Positions 8,964 to 18,469 of a DNA stretch of 64,000 nt are shown piece by piece. Origin of the DNA: Bog-473 sp963807775. GTDB lineage: Bacteria > Actinomycetota > Acidimicrobiia > Acidimicrobiales > RAAP-2. Position 1 is the first letter of the stretch; each line of letters starts with the position of its first letter. The notes under the pieces are model-generated. The model was not told the DNA's origin. It was given only the letters and a program-made list of their open reading frames with translations, and made no database searches. The stretch covers positions 62,001-126,000 of the forward strand of contig CAWECY010000017.1 of assembly GCA_963807775.1 (NCBI GenBank). Direction: 5' to 3'. The position numbers and the translations under genes are program-made.

Positions 8964-9743
8964 ATGCACACCTCCTCCACCCTCGTCCTCGTCCTGGCCG
9001 TCTTCGGCGCGAGCCTGGTCGAGATGGTCGAGGCACTGACCATCGTCGTGGCGGCCGGGGTGAGCCGGGGGTGGCGCTCGGCCCTGCTCGGTGCCGCCGC
9101 CGCGCTGGTGGTGCTCGGCGTGCTGGTGGTGGCCGTCGGCGTGCCGCTGATCCGGTACATCCCGATCGATGCGCTGCGCGTGATCGTGGGCGCACTGCTG
9201 TTGGTCCTGGGGCTGAACTGGCTGCGCAAGGCCATCCTGCGCTCCAGCGGCCACAAGGCCATGCACGACGAGGACGAGATCTACGCCGAGACGGTGGCCG
9301 ACCTCGGGGGTGACGAGGACATGCGACCGGGCGCCGTCGCCCACCGGGGCTACGACGGCGTCGGCTTCGCCGTCGCCTTCAAGGGTGTCTTCTTGGAGGG
9401 TACGGAGGTGGCCCTCATCGTGATCAGCCTGGGCGCGGCCCAGCACCGCCTAGGCCTGGCCGCGCTGGCCGCGGTGGCGGCCGCCGTGGTGGTGGGCGCC
9501 GTCGGTCTCGTCGTGGCGCGCCAGCTGAGCGAGGTGCCCGAGAACACCATCAAGACGGTGGTAGGCGTGATGCTCAGCAGCTTCGGCCTCTTCTGGGTCG
9601 GCGAGGGTGCCGGGGTGCACTGGCCGGGCGACGACCTGGCCATCCCGGTGCTCATCGGCTTCTGGATCGTGATCTATCTCGCGTTCACCGCCTACATGCG
9701 CACCCAGCTGCCCAAACCCGCTCCCGAGGCGGTGGCACCGTGA
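8964..9743 (+). CDS. COG4280-type integral membrane protein, FTR1-like
   Basis: A 259-residue protein with about seven hydrophobic segments and internal two-fold symmetry. Each half begins with an E-x-x-E helix: SLVEMVEALTIVVAAG near residue 15 and VFLEGTEVALIVISLG near 142. This is the arrangement of the FTR1/ILT and TMEM165-like cation transporter superfamily, where paired acidic residues bind the metal. A charged cytoplasmic loop (HDEDEIYAET) links the halves. The start is ATG 8964; upstream frame runs over the divergent gene. The small membrane gene starts inside its last codons (GTGA overlap), so the two are translated together. Metal transport is inferred from motifs only. Confidence 0.72.
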   Translation: MHTSSTLVLVLAVFGASLVEMVEALTIVVAAGVSRGWRSALLGAAAALVVLGVLVVAVGVPLIRYIPIDALRVIVGALLLVLGLNWLRKAILRSSGHKAMHDEDEIYAETVADLGGDEDMRPGAVAHRGYDGVGFAVAFKGVFLEGTEVALIVISLGAAQHRLGLAALAAVAAAVVVGAVGLVVARQLSEVPENTIKTVVGVMLSSFGLFWVGEGAGVHWPGDDLAIPVLIGFWIVIYLAFTAYMRTQLPKPAPEAVAP

Positions 9744-9958
9744 CCGTGCTGCGGGCCGTGCACGCCTTCGGCCGCTTCTGGTGGGACTTCCTGGTCGGCG
9801 ACACGCCCGAGCTCGGTTTGGCCACGGCCGCCGTCGTCGGCCTCGCCTTCCTGCTGGCCGGCCCGCGCCTGGTCGGCGCCATCGTGCTGCCGTTGGTGGC
9901 GGCTGGGTTCCTCTTCGTCAGCACGTATCGCGGCCGACGCCGGACGCCCAGCCGCTGA
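9740..9958 (+). CDS. Small membrane protein coupled to the COG4280 gene
   Basis: 72 residues with two transmembrane helices (LATAAVVGLAFLLAGP and VGAIVLPLVAAGFLFV) and a basic C-terminal tail. It starts at GTG 9740, overlapping the stop of the upstream transporter in a GTGA, so translational coupling is likely. I do not recognise a named family. Gene order suggests an accessory subunit of the transporter. Confidence 0.7.
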   Translation: MTVLRAVHAFGRFWWDFLVGDTPELGLATAAVVGLAFLLAGPRLVGAIVLPLVAAGFLFVSTYRGRRRTPSR

Positions 9959-10015
9959 CGAGCGGACGCCACCGCCACCGCCAAGCGTCCGGGTGGGCTC
10001 ACTAGGGTCCCCCGC

Positions 10016-10942
10016 ATGCACCGCTTCCGCTTCGGCCTGCAATCCAGCGGCGACGACCCGCTCGAGGTCGTGCGCTCGGCGCGGGCGGCCGAGGACGCCG
10101 GCTTCGACATCTTCCAGGTGGGTGACCACGTCGGGCGCGAGAGCTCGGCACTCGTGACGCTGACCGCCGCCGCGCTCGGAACCACGCGCATCCGGCTCGG
10201 AACCCTGGTGCTCAACAACGACCTGCACCACCCGGTGACCCTGGCCCAGGAGCTGGCGACGCTCGACCGCCTGAGCGGCGGCCGGCTCGAGGTCGGTCTC
10301 GGCGCCGGGCACAGCTTCACCGAGTACACGGCCATGGGCGTGGGCTTCGACCCACCGGCGGTGCGCAAGGAGCGCCTAGCCGAGGCGGTGGAGATCATCA
10401 CGGACCTCCTGGCGGGCGGACCGGTCACCTTCGACGGCCGCCACTACCGCGTCGAGCAGGCCGCCACGCTGGCACCCGCCCAGAGCAAGGTACCGCTCCT
10501 GGTCGGCGTCAGCGGGAAGGCTGCGCTGGCCCACGCGGCGCGGCATGCCGACATCGTCGCTCCCACCATGCTCGGGCGCACGCTGGCCGACGGGCAGCGG
10601 CACGAGCCGCGTTGGGAGCCGTCCCGACTGGACGACACGATGGACTGGATCCGCGCCAGCGCCGGCGACCGCTGGCCCGCGCTCGAGATCCACGCGCTGG
10701 TGCAGGCCGTGGTCGTGACGGACGACCGCCTCGGTGCGGCCGAGGCCATGGCCCGGCGGATCGGGATCCCGACGCCGGACATCCTCGAGACCCCGTTCGT
10801 GTGTCTGGGGACGCATGCGGAGATGGCCCTGCATCTCCTGGCCTGCCGCCAGCGCTGGGGTATCAGTTACTTCACCGTGCGCGACACCGATGCCTTCGCC
10901 CCGGTCATGCCGCTTGTGCGGGCCGCGGATCAGCGGCACTGA
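10016..10942 (+). CDS. LLM-class F420-dependent oxidoreductase
   Basis: A 308-residue luciferase-like TIM-barrel enzyme of the MSMEG_2516/TIGR03621 type, expected to use coenzyme F420. Marks include FRFGLQSSGDDPLEVVRSAR at the N-terminus, the DAGFDIFQVGDHVG segment, the strand TRIRLGTLVLNNDLHHP, and the GGRLEVGLGAGHSFTEY loop. The length is typical. It starts at ATG 10016, 57 bp after the small membrane gene. Its 3' end overlaps the convergent membrane gene by 38 bp. The substrate is unknown; relatives reduce ketones or enoyl compounds. Confidence 0.88.
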   Translation: MHRFRFGLQSSGDDPLEVVRSARAAEDAGFDIFQVGDHVGRESSALVTLTAAALGTTRIRLGTLVLNNDLHHPVTLAQELATLDRLSGGRLEVGLGAGHSFTEYTAMGVGFDPPAVRKERLAEAVEIITDLLAGGPVTFDGRHYRVEQAATLAPAQSKVPLLVGVSGKAALAHAARHADIVAPTMLGRTLADGQRHEPRWEPSRLDDTMDWIRASAGDRWPALEIHALVQAVVVTDDRLGAAEAMARRIGIPTPDILETPFVCLGTHAEMALHLLACRQRWGISYFTVRDTDAFAPVMPLVRAADQRH

Positions 10943-11786
10943 CGGCCGGCTCGGCCGGAGGGCCGGCCAGCGTCCGCTCGGGCAACAGCAGGACGGCCCC
11001 GGCCAGGAAGCACACGGCGCCGACGAAGGTACCCAGATTGGTCCACACCAGGCTGACCAGATCGCCGTTCGGCTTCACGTACGACGCCACGGCGGAGACG
11101 CCGAAGGCCACGGAGCCGACGAGATTGAGCAACGTGATCCGCCAGGACAGGTCCCGGGGACGCCAGGCGAAGGACCCGTGGCACTCCTCCGCCCAGGCGA
11201 GCCAGCTCGACACGAGGAAGCACACCGAGCCCAGCGCGTCGGGCCGCCAGACCGGATGGTGATCTGACACGACGCCGAGGCCGACCACCCAGGCACTGAA
11301 CGTCGTGCGGTTGAACCACAGCGTGCCCACGAGCTGGATCAGCGAGGCCCACCAGTCGATCCGGTGATGTTGCAGGCGGAGCAAGGCGTGCCGGGGACGA
11401 CGGTGCGGGCCGATCAGGGTGGTGCGTGAGGATGCGGCCTCGTGGTACTGCAGGAACGCCGCAGAGGTGAAGAAGATCGACCCGATGAAGTAGGTGAGAT
11501 TGTCGGTGTCCGTCCCGACTCTGGTGGCATAGGGCGGGCAGGAGCCCAGCGCGAAGCAAAGCGAGCCGACGGCGAAGAGGACGCCGATCCACCAGCTGAT
11601 GGCACGCGGTGCCCACCAAGTGTGAGTGGACGGGGCGCCGCCGGGGTGCTTGCGGTGCCACCGGGACTCCCACACGAGCTGCGAACCGTCGGGACGGCGG
11701 AACACCTCTCGGGTCACGAAGGGTCCGAAACCACGGCTGGCCCGCCGCGCCCAGCCCTCCGGCAGCTCCACGTACCCGGCGCGCAT
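10905..11786 (-). CDS. Multi-pass membrane protein, YrhK-like
   Basis: 293 residues with about eight hydrophobic helices. Paired 'G-x-x-x-F' helices repeat through the protein (WIGVLFAVGSLCFALGS, ITLLNLVGSVAFGVSAVA, NLGTFVGAVCFLAGAVLLLPE), which is the pattern of YrhK-domain proteins. The N-terminus is soluble and Trp-rich (VELPEGWARRASRGFGPF). The start is ATG at 11784-11786. The function of this family is unknown. The final 38 bp overlap the convergent LLM gene. Confidence 0.7.
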   Translation of the reverse strand: MRAGYVELPEGWARRASRGFGPFVTREVFRRPDGSQLVWESRWHRKHPGGAPSTHTWWAPRAISWWIGVLFAVGSLCFALGSCPPYATRVGTDTDNLTYFIGSIFFTSAAFLQYHEAASSRTTLIGPHRRPRHALLRLQHHRIDWWASLIQLVGTLWFNRTTFSAWVVGLGVVSDHHPVWRPDALGSVCFLVSSWLAWAEECHGSFAWRPRDLSWRITLLNLVGSVAFGVSAVASYVKPNGDLVSLVWTNLGTFVGAVCFLAGAVLLLPERTLAGPPAEPAVSAADPRPAQAA

Positions 11787-11845
11787 GCGCCGTCACCATA
11801 GGGCCGCGTTCAGCCAGGACAGCTGACAGAGCCGGCGGCCGTTCC

Positions 11846-12331
11846 ATGCTCGACGTGTCCGATAGGCGTGTGTACCCGGTGGCCGTCCCTGACCGGGTGG
11901 CCGACGCCGATCCGTTGGGCGGGTCCGACTACGGCTCGGCCTTCGGTTGTCGACGACCGGAGCCCGGACCCGAACGCCCGAACTATGGGCGCGCGCGGTG
12001 TTCGAGGGAGCGCCAGCGTTCATGCGCCCGCTCCTCGTCTTCGGCTGGCGGGTGGTGCTCGGGCTTCATCTCGGACCGCGGCCGTCGCCGGGCTATGTGC
12101 TCGGTTGGTCGACGAGCGACGTCGGACCCGACACCTTTACGCTCGAGGCGGAGTCGCGCCTGCCGCGGGCAGGGAACGCGGCCGTCGTGGACGAGTCGTC
12201 GGTCACCTGGGTGACCCTGGTGCGGTTCGACAGACCGATCGCGCGCCCCATCTGGGCTGTGACGTCGCTCGTGCACCGGCCTGACGATCAGGTACCTGCT
12301 CGGACGGGCCAACCGCACGTTGCCGGCCTGA
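11846..12331 (+). pseudogene. DUF2867/SRPBCC-like gene with two frame changes
   Basis: Three consecutive pieces in different frames read as one protein. Piece 1 begins at ATG 11846 (LDVSDRRVYPVAVPDRV ... GSDYGSAF). Piece 2 takes over at about 11944 (LSTTGARTRTPELWARAVFE ... TSLVHR). Piece 3 takes over at about 12280 (LTIRYLLGRANRTLPA) and ends at TGA 12329-12331. The combined protein of about 160 residues matches the pattern of small DUF2867-like proteins (ARAVFEGAP, GWRVVLGL, VLGWSTSD.GPD). Each join needs a one-base change. Either the locus is decayed or the sequence has two errors. No function can be assigned. Confidence 0.6.
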
Positions 12332-12496
12332 GCCCGACTGCTGGCTCCTGGAGCACCCCTCGGGCGAGCCGACTCCCCCTCGAGGTCAAGGTTTCGGCCC
12401 AGAACGCCTACGTGCGGCCACCGCTTTAGCCAGTGCTTAACCCTGCAATATCTTGTCTAAGACGCTGCAACATTTATCGTGCACCCTGGCCTCCAC

Positions 12497-12564
12497 CAGC
12501 GTTTCCCAATCAGCGTTCCCAATCAGCGTTCCCAATCAGCGTTTCCCAATCAGCGTTTCCCAAT
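12497..12564 (+). repeat. Five-copy 13/14-bp tandem repeat in a 5' leader
   Basis: Five consecutive copies of CAGCGTTTCCCAAT, two of them lacking one T (13 bp). The copies are 12497-12510, 12511-12523, 12524-12536, 12537-12550 and 12551-12564. The array ends 3 bases before the GAGGAG ribosome site of the GH16 gene. It therefore lies wholly in that gene's leader. Confidence 0.9.
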
Positions 12565-12578
12565 CAGAGGAGTGAGGA

Positions 12579-13787
12579 GTGGCGGAACTCCCCAGTCGGC
12601 CGGCCCTCGGCAGGACGGTTCGCGCTCTCGCGCTGCTTTTCCTGGCCCTGGGCGCAACCATCGTCGTGGCCTCCGGATTGTCCCCGTCGTGGCACGGTTC
12701 CAGCGGCGTGGACGCGGCCGGGTGCCGGGTCATCGACGGCGTCAGCAGGTGCATTGGTGGCGCCTTGGCGTCGTCCTCTGCTCCGGTGAGAACGGCGAGC
12801 CAGGCGAAGCCGACTGTCACCACCACCACGACCCCGGCGGCGTCGGGCCAGACGCCAACGCCCGATAGCGCCAAACAGGCGTCAGGTCCGGCGTCCAGCG
12901 CGGAGCCAGCCGGAGCGACGGCCGATTCCACTTCAGCCACAACCATCCCGCCCTCCCATGCGCCATCGTCTTCGTCGGAGTGCTCCGGCGAGACACCACC
13001 GGTGGCCGCTCCGGTTGGTGGCCAGTGGACGTGCACGTTCGACGACGAGTTCTCGGGCTCGTCGCTCAACACCAGCAATTGGCAACCGGAGTTGACCGCG
13101 ACGAACGGCTACACCACAGGTCCACTTCTCGACCCGGTGTGCTACGTCGACAACCCGAACACCATTTCGGTATCGGGCGGCTACCTGAACCTCTCCGTGG
13201 TCCAGGTCGGAATGTTCCTGTGCGGTGACGATGAGATGACCTCATACGAAGGCGGCATGGTGTCGTCGTACCAGCTCTTCAGTCAGAAGTACGGCTACTT
13301 CCAGGTGAGCGCGGAGTTGCCGGTGACGACGGTCGCCGGTCTGCAGGAGACGCTGTGGCTGTTCCCGGAGGACGAGACGCTCTACGGGCCGTGGCCCGAC
13401 AGCGGCGAGATCGACTACGGCGAGTTCTACTCCCAGTATCCCTACAACGACGTGCCGGTCAACCACTTCCCCGGGAACGCGTTAGACCCCAACGCCACGA
13501 ACGACTTCTGCATGGACGGGACGACACCGACGACCGGCCAATTCAACACCTACGCCCTCATGTGGACGCCGACGACCATCACCGCCTACTTCAACGGCAA
13601 GCCCTGCATCACGGACACCTACGCGCCGTACGTCACCAGTCCCGACACGTCGCCGGAGCCCTTCAACCAGCCGTTCTTCATGGCCTTCACGGCGGCATTG
13701 GGCGTCGGCACCAACACCTTCGTGCCGGGGATCACGCCGCTGCCGGCCACGACCCGGATCGACTACATGCGGGTCTGGCAGTTCTAA
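12579..13787 (+). CDS. Secreted GH16 family beta-glucanase-like glycosidase
   Basis: 402 residues. An N-terminal signal segment (VRALALLFLALGATIVVASG) precedes a Thr/Ser/Pro/Ala-rich linker to about residue 145 and then a GH16 jelly roll. The active-site motif E-x-D-x-x-E is intact as SGEIDYGEF near residue 273. Flanking strands fit (WTCTFDDEFSGSSLNTSNW at the start of the domain, TRIDYMRVWQF at the end). GH16 enzymes hydrolyse beta-1,3/1,4-glucans, agar, carrageenan and similar polymers; the exact substrate is not readable. The start is GTG 12579 with GAGGAG six bases upstream. The tandem repeat lies just before that site. Exported, probably cell-envelope-tethered or free. Confidence 0.9.
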   Translation: MAELPSRPALGRTVRALALLFLALGATIVVASGLSPSWHGSSGVDAAGCRVIDGVSRCIGGALASSSAPVRTASQAKPTVTTTTTPAASGQTPTPDSAKQASGPASSAEPAGATADSTSATTIPPSHAPSSSSECSGETPPVAAPVGGQWTCTFDDEFSGSSLNTSNWQPELTATNGYTTGPLLDPVCYVDNPNTISVSGGYLNLSVVQVGMFLCGDDEMTSYEGGMVSSYQLFSQKYGYFQVSAELPVTTVAGLQETLWLFPEDETLYGPWPDSGEIDYGEFYSQYPYNDVPVNHFPGNALDPNATNDFCMDGTTPTTGQFNTYALMWTPTTITAYFNGKPCITDTYAPYVTSPDTSPEPFNQPFFMAFTAALGVGTNTFVPGITPLPATTRIDYMRVWQF

Positions 13788-13863
13788 GGAGGGCGTGGCG
13801 GCGCCTCGACCCGAGCGGGCGCCGATCGGGCATCATGTGATCTCGCCGACGGGAGGAGCTCGC

Positions 13864-14952
13864 ATGGGCCAGCAGGAAGCGCGCGGAGTCGTATCCAGGG
13901 AGAAAGGCGCGCCGGTCTCGCTCGAGACCATCGTGGTGCCCGACCCGGGACGGGGCGAGGCCGTCGTCGCCATCAAGGCGTGCGGGGTGTGCCACACCGA
14001 CCTGCACTACCGCGAAGGCGGCATCAACGACGACTATCCGTTCCTGCTCGGACACGAAGCTTCCGGCATCGTCGAAGCGGTGGGCCCCGACGCGTCGGAC
14101 CTGGCGCCGGGTGACTTCGTGGTTCTCAACTGGCGGGCCGTGTGCGGCGAGTGCCGGTCGTGCCGACGCGGCAGGCCCTGGTACTGCTTCTCCACCCACA
14201 ATGCCACCCAGAGGATGACGCTGGCCGACGGGACGCCACTGTCCCCGGCACTGGGCATCGGCGCGTTCGCCGACAAGACGCTGGTGGCGGCCGGCCAGTG
14301 CACCAAGGTGAACCCGGCGGCCCGCCCCGAGGCGGTCGGGCTGCTCGGCTGCGGGGTCATGGCCGGCCTCGGCGCCGCCATGTTCACCGGCAACGTGGGG
14401 CTGGGCGACTCGGTGGCCGTCTTCGGCTGCGGCGGAGTCGGGTGCGCCGCCGTGGCCGGGTCGAAGTTGGCCGGCGCGGCCGTCATCATCGGCGTCGACC
14501 TGGATCCGGGCAAGCTCAAGCTGGCCGAGCAGTTCGGCGCCACGCACACGGTGAACGCCAGCACCACCGATCCCGTCGAGGCCATCAAGTCCTACACCGG
14601 GGGCAACGGCGCCGACGTGTGCATCGAGGCGGTCGGGCATCCCAAGGTGATGGAGCAGGCCTTCTTGGCGCGTGACCTGGCCGGGACGCTGGTCCAGGTG
14701 GGCGTCCCCACGCCCGACATGCGCATCGACCTGCCCATGATCGAGTTCTTCGGGCGCGGCGGCGCGCTCAAGCCGAGCTGGTACGGCGACTGCCTGCCCT
14801 CACGGGACTTCCCGATGCTGGTCGACCTCTACCTCGACGGCCGCCTCGACCTCGACGGCTTCGTCAGCGAGACCATCGGCCTGGACGAGGTCGAGTCCGC
14901 CTTCGCGCGCATGGAGCGCGGCGAAGTGTTGCGCTCCGTCGTCGTCCTCTGA
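13864..14952 (+). CDS. mscR: S-(hydroxymethyl)mycothiol dehydrogenase / S-nitrosomycothiol reductase
   Basis: A 362-residue zinc-dependent class III-like alcohol dehydrogenase. It oxidises the mycothiol-formaldehyde adduct and reduces S-nitrosomycothiol, so it detoxifies formaldehyde and NO. Catalytic zinc ligands sit in CGVCHTD (from residue 40) and GHEA (near 63). The structural zinc set C-x2-C-x2-C-x7-C is CGECRSCRRGRPWYC. The Rossmann glycines are GCGGVG. The mycothiol-enzyme hallmarks YREGGINDDYPFLLGHEA, VLNWRAVCG, LGIGAFADKTLV and SWYGDCLPSRDFP are all present. ATG 13864 has GGAGGAG upstream. The GGT-family gene starts 2 bases after the stop, so the two form an operon. Confidence 0.92.
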   Translation: MGQQEARGVVSREKGAPVSLETIVVPDPGRGEAVVAIKACGVCHTDLHYREGGINDDYPFLLGHEASGIVEAVGPDASDLAPGDFVVLNWRAVCGECRSCRRGRPWYCFSTHNATQRMTLADGTPLSPALGIGAFADKTLVAAGQCTKVNPAARPEAVGLLGCGVMAGLGAAMFTGNVGLGDSVAVFGCGGVGCAAVAGSKLAGAAVIIGVDLDPGKLKLAEQFGATHTVNASTTDPVEAIKSYTGGNGADVCIEAVGHPKVMEQAFLARDLAGTLVQVGVPTPDMRIDLPMIEFFGRGGALKPSWYGDCLPSRDFPMLVDLYLDGRLDLDGFVSETIGLDEVESAFARMERGEVLRSVVVL

Positions 14953-14953
14953 C

Positions 14954-16588
14954 GTGACGCTGCCCCTGGCTCCCTTCGGGCCCCGCCGCGGCACGCGGGG
15001 CGTGGTGGCCGCGGCCGACCAGCTGGCGGCGTCGGCGGGGATCGGCCTGCTGGCTCGGGGCGGCTCGGCGGCCGACGCCGCCGTCGGCACCGGGACGGTG
15101 ATGGCGGTCGTCGGGCCCCACCTGTGCGGCCTGGGCGGCGACGTGCTGGCCGTGGTGGCCCCGCCGGGGTCGTCGCCGGCGGCACTCCTGTCGGTCGGGC
15201 GGGCCGGCTCGGGCTCGGACCCGGCGCGCCTGCGCGCCGAAGGCCACTCCGTGATGCCGCTGCGGCGCGACATCCGCAGCGTGCAGGTGCCGGGCGCGGT
15301 CGACGGCTGGTTGGCCCTGCACGAGCGCTACGGCCGCCTGCCCCTGGACGAGGTGCTGGCGCCCGCCATCGAGCTGGCCGAGGAAGGCTTCGCCGCCTCG
15401 ATCATGCTGGCGCTGGCCAGCCACCTGGTGCACGGGCTGGAGGGTGCGGGCGACCTGTGCCCGGACGGGCCGCTCGAGGTGGGCCAACGCGTGCGCCTGC
15501 CCGGTATCGCGCGGACGCTCCGCGCCATCGCCTCGGGTGGCCGCGACGCGTTCTACGAAGGCGAGTTCGGCCGCGGCCTCCACGCTCTGGGCGACGGGCA
15601 CTTCGCGGCGGACGACTTCGCCACGTCGCTGGCCCAGTGGTGCGCGCCGCTGCAGCTGCGGGCGTGGGGCCACGACCTGTGGACGGTGCCGCCGCCCGCC
15701 CAGGGCTACCTGACCCTGGCCGGCGCCTCGGTGGCCGAGATGCTCGGCCTGGGCGAGGACCCCGACGACCCCCTCTGGGCCCACCTCCTGGTCGAGACGT
15801 GGCGCACCGTGGGCCACGACCGCCCCGACATGCTCTTCGACGGTGCAAACGGCACGGCGCTCCTGGCGCCCGAACGCCTGGCCGCGGCGGCGGCGCGGGT
15901 CGCCGAAGCACACGCCGCCCCGCCCGACGTGGCGCCCGGCCGGGGCACGGTGGGCCCGGCGGTGGCGCGGATGGGCGACGGCGACACGACCCACCTGTGC
16001 GCCATCGACGCCGACGGTCTCGGGATCTCGCTGACCCAGTCCAACGCGCTCGACTTCGGGTCCCACCTCATCGAGCCCGCCACCGGCGTCTTCCTGCACA
16101 ACCGCGGCGTGGGCTTCTCGCTGGTGGAGGGGCACCCGGCCGAGGTGGGACCGGGGCGCCGGCCGCCCCACACCCTCTCCCCCATGCTGGCCACCGCGGG
16201 TGGGGCGCTGACGCATCTGGTGGGGGCCATGGGCGGCGACGCGCAGCCGCAGATCATCAGCCAGTTGCTGGCCCGCATGCTGCGGGCCGGGCAGGACCCG
16301 GCCACGGCCGTCACGGCGCCGCGCCTGACGCTCGGCGCGCCGAACGCGGGGGCGTTCCGCCTGTGGTGGGGCGACGACCTCACGGTGCTCGTCGAGGCGG
16401 ACGCGCCGCCGGCGTGGGCCGAGGGTCTGGCGGCGCGGGGGCACACCGTGCGCCCGCTGCGCGCCTTCGACCCGGTGGCGGTCGGCTGCGCCCAGATCAT
16501 CACCGTGCGCCGGGACGCCAACGGGGAGCTGGTCTTCACCGGCGCGTCGGACCCGCGCAGCCCCGAAGGCGGCGCCGTCACGCGCTGA
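14954..16588 (+). CDS. Gamma-glutamyltransferase-family Ntn hydrolase
   Basis: A 544-residue GGT-family proenzyme. The family self-cleaves before a Thr that then acts as the nucleophile; here the candidate is in GDTTHLCAIDADG near residue 344, followed by the expected S-x-T-x-S/T-x-N strand (GISLTQSNALDFG). The N-terminal motif GGSAADAAVGTGTVMAVVGPHLCGLGGD is also typical. No signal peptide is visible, so it is probably cytosolic, as in many actinobacterial GGT-like proteins. It starts at GTG 14954 directly after mscR. Mycothiol has no gamma-glutamyl bond, so the link to mscR may be regulatory rather than chemical. The substrate is unknown. Confidence 0.85.
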   Translation: MTLPLAPFGPRRGTRGVVAAADQLAASAGIGLLARGGSAADAAVGTGTVMAVVGPHLCGLGGDVLAVVAPPGSSPAALLSVGRAGSGSDPARLRAEGHSVMPLRRDIRSVQVPGAVDGWLALHERYGRLPLDEVLAPAIELAEEGFAASIMLALASHLVHGLEGAGDLCPDGPLEVGQRVRLPGIARTLRAIASGGRDAFYEGEFGRGLHALGDGHFAADDFATSLAQWCAPLQLRAWGHDLWTVPPPAQGYLTLAGASVAEMLGLGEDPDDPLWAHLLVETWRTVGHDRPDMLFDGANGTALLAPERLAAAAARVAEAHAAPPDVAPGRGTVGPAVARMGDGDTTHLCAIDADGLGISLTQSNALDFGSHLIEPATGVFLHNRGVGFSLVEGHPAEVGPGRRPPHTLSPMLATAGGALTHLVGAMGGDAQPQIISQLLARMLRAGQDPATAVTAPRLTLGAPNAGAFRLWWGDDLTVLVEADAPPAWAEGLAARGHTVRPLRAFDPVAVGCAQIITVRRDANGELVFTGASDPRSPEGGAVTR

Positions 16589-16713
16589 ACCCCGAGAGGC
16601 GGCCCGGCGGCGGCGAACGGTAGCGTGGAGCGCATCGAACGCCTCGCCCTGCCGCCCCTGCACGCCCGCCCTGACCCGGCCGATCAGGCCCCTGGGCTGG
16701 GACTTCGGGCCCG

Positions 16714-18469
16714 ATGAGCGGCTGGCTGCGGCGGCCGGACGCGACGGCGCCGATCCCGGACGGCTACAAGTGGGTGGCGCTGTTCATCTCGACCCTGGGC
16801 ATGCTCATGGCGACGATCGACGGGTCGATCGTGCTCATCTCGCTGCCCGACATCTTCCGCGGCATCGGCATCGACCCGCTGGAGCCGGGCAACAGCTTCT
16901 ACCTGCTGTGGATGATCCTCGGCTTCCTGGTCACCACGAGCGTGCTCGTGGTGACGCTGGGCCGGCTGGGCGACATGTACGGCCGGGTGCGCATGTACAA
17001 CCTGGGCTTCGCCGTCTTCACCTTCTTCTCGCTGGCCTTGAGCATCACCTGGTTGACGGGGCCGGCGGCCGCCATCTACCTCATCGTCATGCGCATCTTC
17101 CAGGGTGTCGGCGCCGCCATGCTGATGGCCCAGTCGGCCGCCATCCTCACCGACGCCTTTCCCGAGGACCAACGCGGCATGGCCCTGGGGGTGAACCAGG
17201 CGGCCGCGTTCAGCGGCTCGTTCATCGGGCTGATCCTGGGCGGGCTGCTGGCGCCCATCAACTGGCGCCTCATCTTCCTGGTGTCGGTGCCCATCGGGCT
17301 CTTCGCCACCGTGTGGGGCTACCTGCAGCTGCGTGAGCTGGGCCAGCGGCGCTCCTCCCACATCGACTGGCCGGGCAACATCACCTTCGCCCTCGGGCTG
17401 GTGCTGATCATGGTCGGCATCACCTACGGCATTGAGCCCTACGGCGGCCACGCCATGGGCTGGACCAGCCCGCGGGTGATCGGGGCGATAGTGGGCGGGG
17501 TCGTCTTCCTCGTCGCCTTCTGCCTCATTGAGCAGCGAGCCCCCGAGCCGATGTTCACCTTGCGGCTCTTCCGGATCCGCGCCTTCACGGCCGGCATCGT
17601 GGCCAGCTTCCTGGCCGCCATGAGCCGGGGCGGGCTCATGTTCATGCTCATCATCTGGCTGCAGGGCATCTGGCTGCCACTGCACGGGTACTCGTTCGCC
17701 CGGACGCCGCTGTGGGCCGGCCTGGCCATTATCCCGCTCACCGTCGGCCTGTTCATCGCCGGCCCCATCTCGGGGATCCTGTCGGACCGCTACGGGCCGC
17801 GCCCCTTCGCCACGGGCGGGATGATCGGTGTCGCCATCTGCCTCGCCCTGCTCGAGGCGCTGCCCATCGACTTCAACTACGCGGTCTTCGCCGTCATCCT
17901 CTTCTTCACCGGCCTGTTCATGGCGTCGTTCGGCTCGCCCAACCGCACCGGCGTCATGAACAGCCTGCCGCCGGAGCACCGCGGCGCCGGCTCGGGCATG
18001 AACACCACCTTCCAGAACTCGGCCCAGGTGATCTCCATCGGCATCTTCTTCACGCTGATGATCGTCGGACTGTCCGGCACGCTCCCCCACAACGTAGCGT
18101 CGGGACTGCTGGCGCACGGCGTGCCGGCCGACGTGGCGGAGCGGGCGTCGCACCTCCCCGCCATCTCGACGCTCTTCGCCGCCTTCCTCGGGTACGACCC
18201 GGTGCAGCACCTGATCGGCGCCGGGACGTTGTCCCACCTCGAGCGCGTCCCAGCAGGCGGCGTTGGCCCAGCGCAGCTTCTTCCCCGGCCTGATCGCGCG
18301 GCCGTTCCAGGAGGGGCTGCACGCGGCGTTCGACTTCGCCATCGCCATGAGCCTGGTGGCGGCGGCGGCGTCGTGGACGCGCGGCAAGCGCTACGTGTAC
18401 ACGCCGGCCACCGACGACGAGCCGTCGGCCGGCCGGGTGCTGACCCACGCCGGCGGCGGCGCGTCGTGA
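16714..18469 (+). CDS. MFS multidrug-type permease, one frame change near the C-terminus
   Basis: A 14-helix DHA2-like major facilitator. Motifs seen: an N-terminal helix with LGMLMATIDGSIVLISLP, motif A-like LGRLGDMYGRVRMYN, and the motif C region of helix 5 (NQAAAFSGSFIGLILGG). The frame holds to GTLSHL at about 18240. The expected continuation (SASQQAALAQRSFFPGLIARP ... VAAAASW) is one frame over, ending at TGA 18467-18469. One extra G near 18241 would explain this. As sequenced, the reading frame instead runs on into the ETF gene below. Drug or metabolite efflux is a family-level inference. Confidence 0.82.

Noticed and set aside
16625..16717. A 30-codon frame (GTG 16625) overlapping the MFS start
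   Set aside because: Short, no ribosome site, and composition like the surrounding non-coding DNA.
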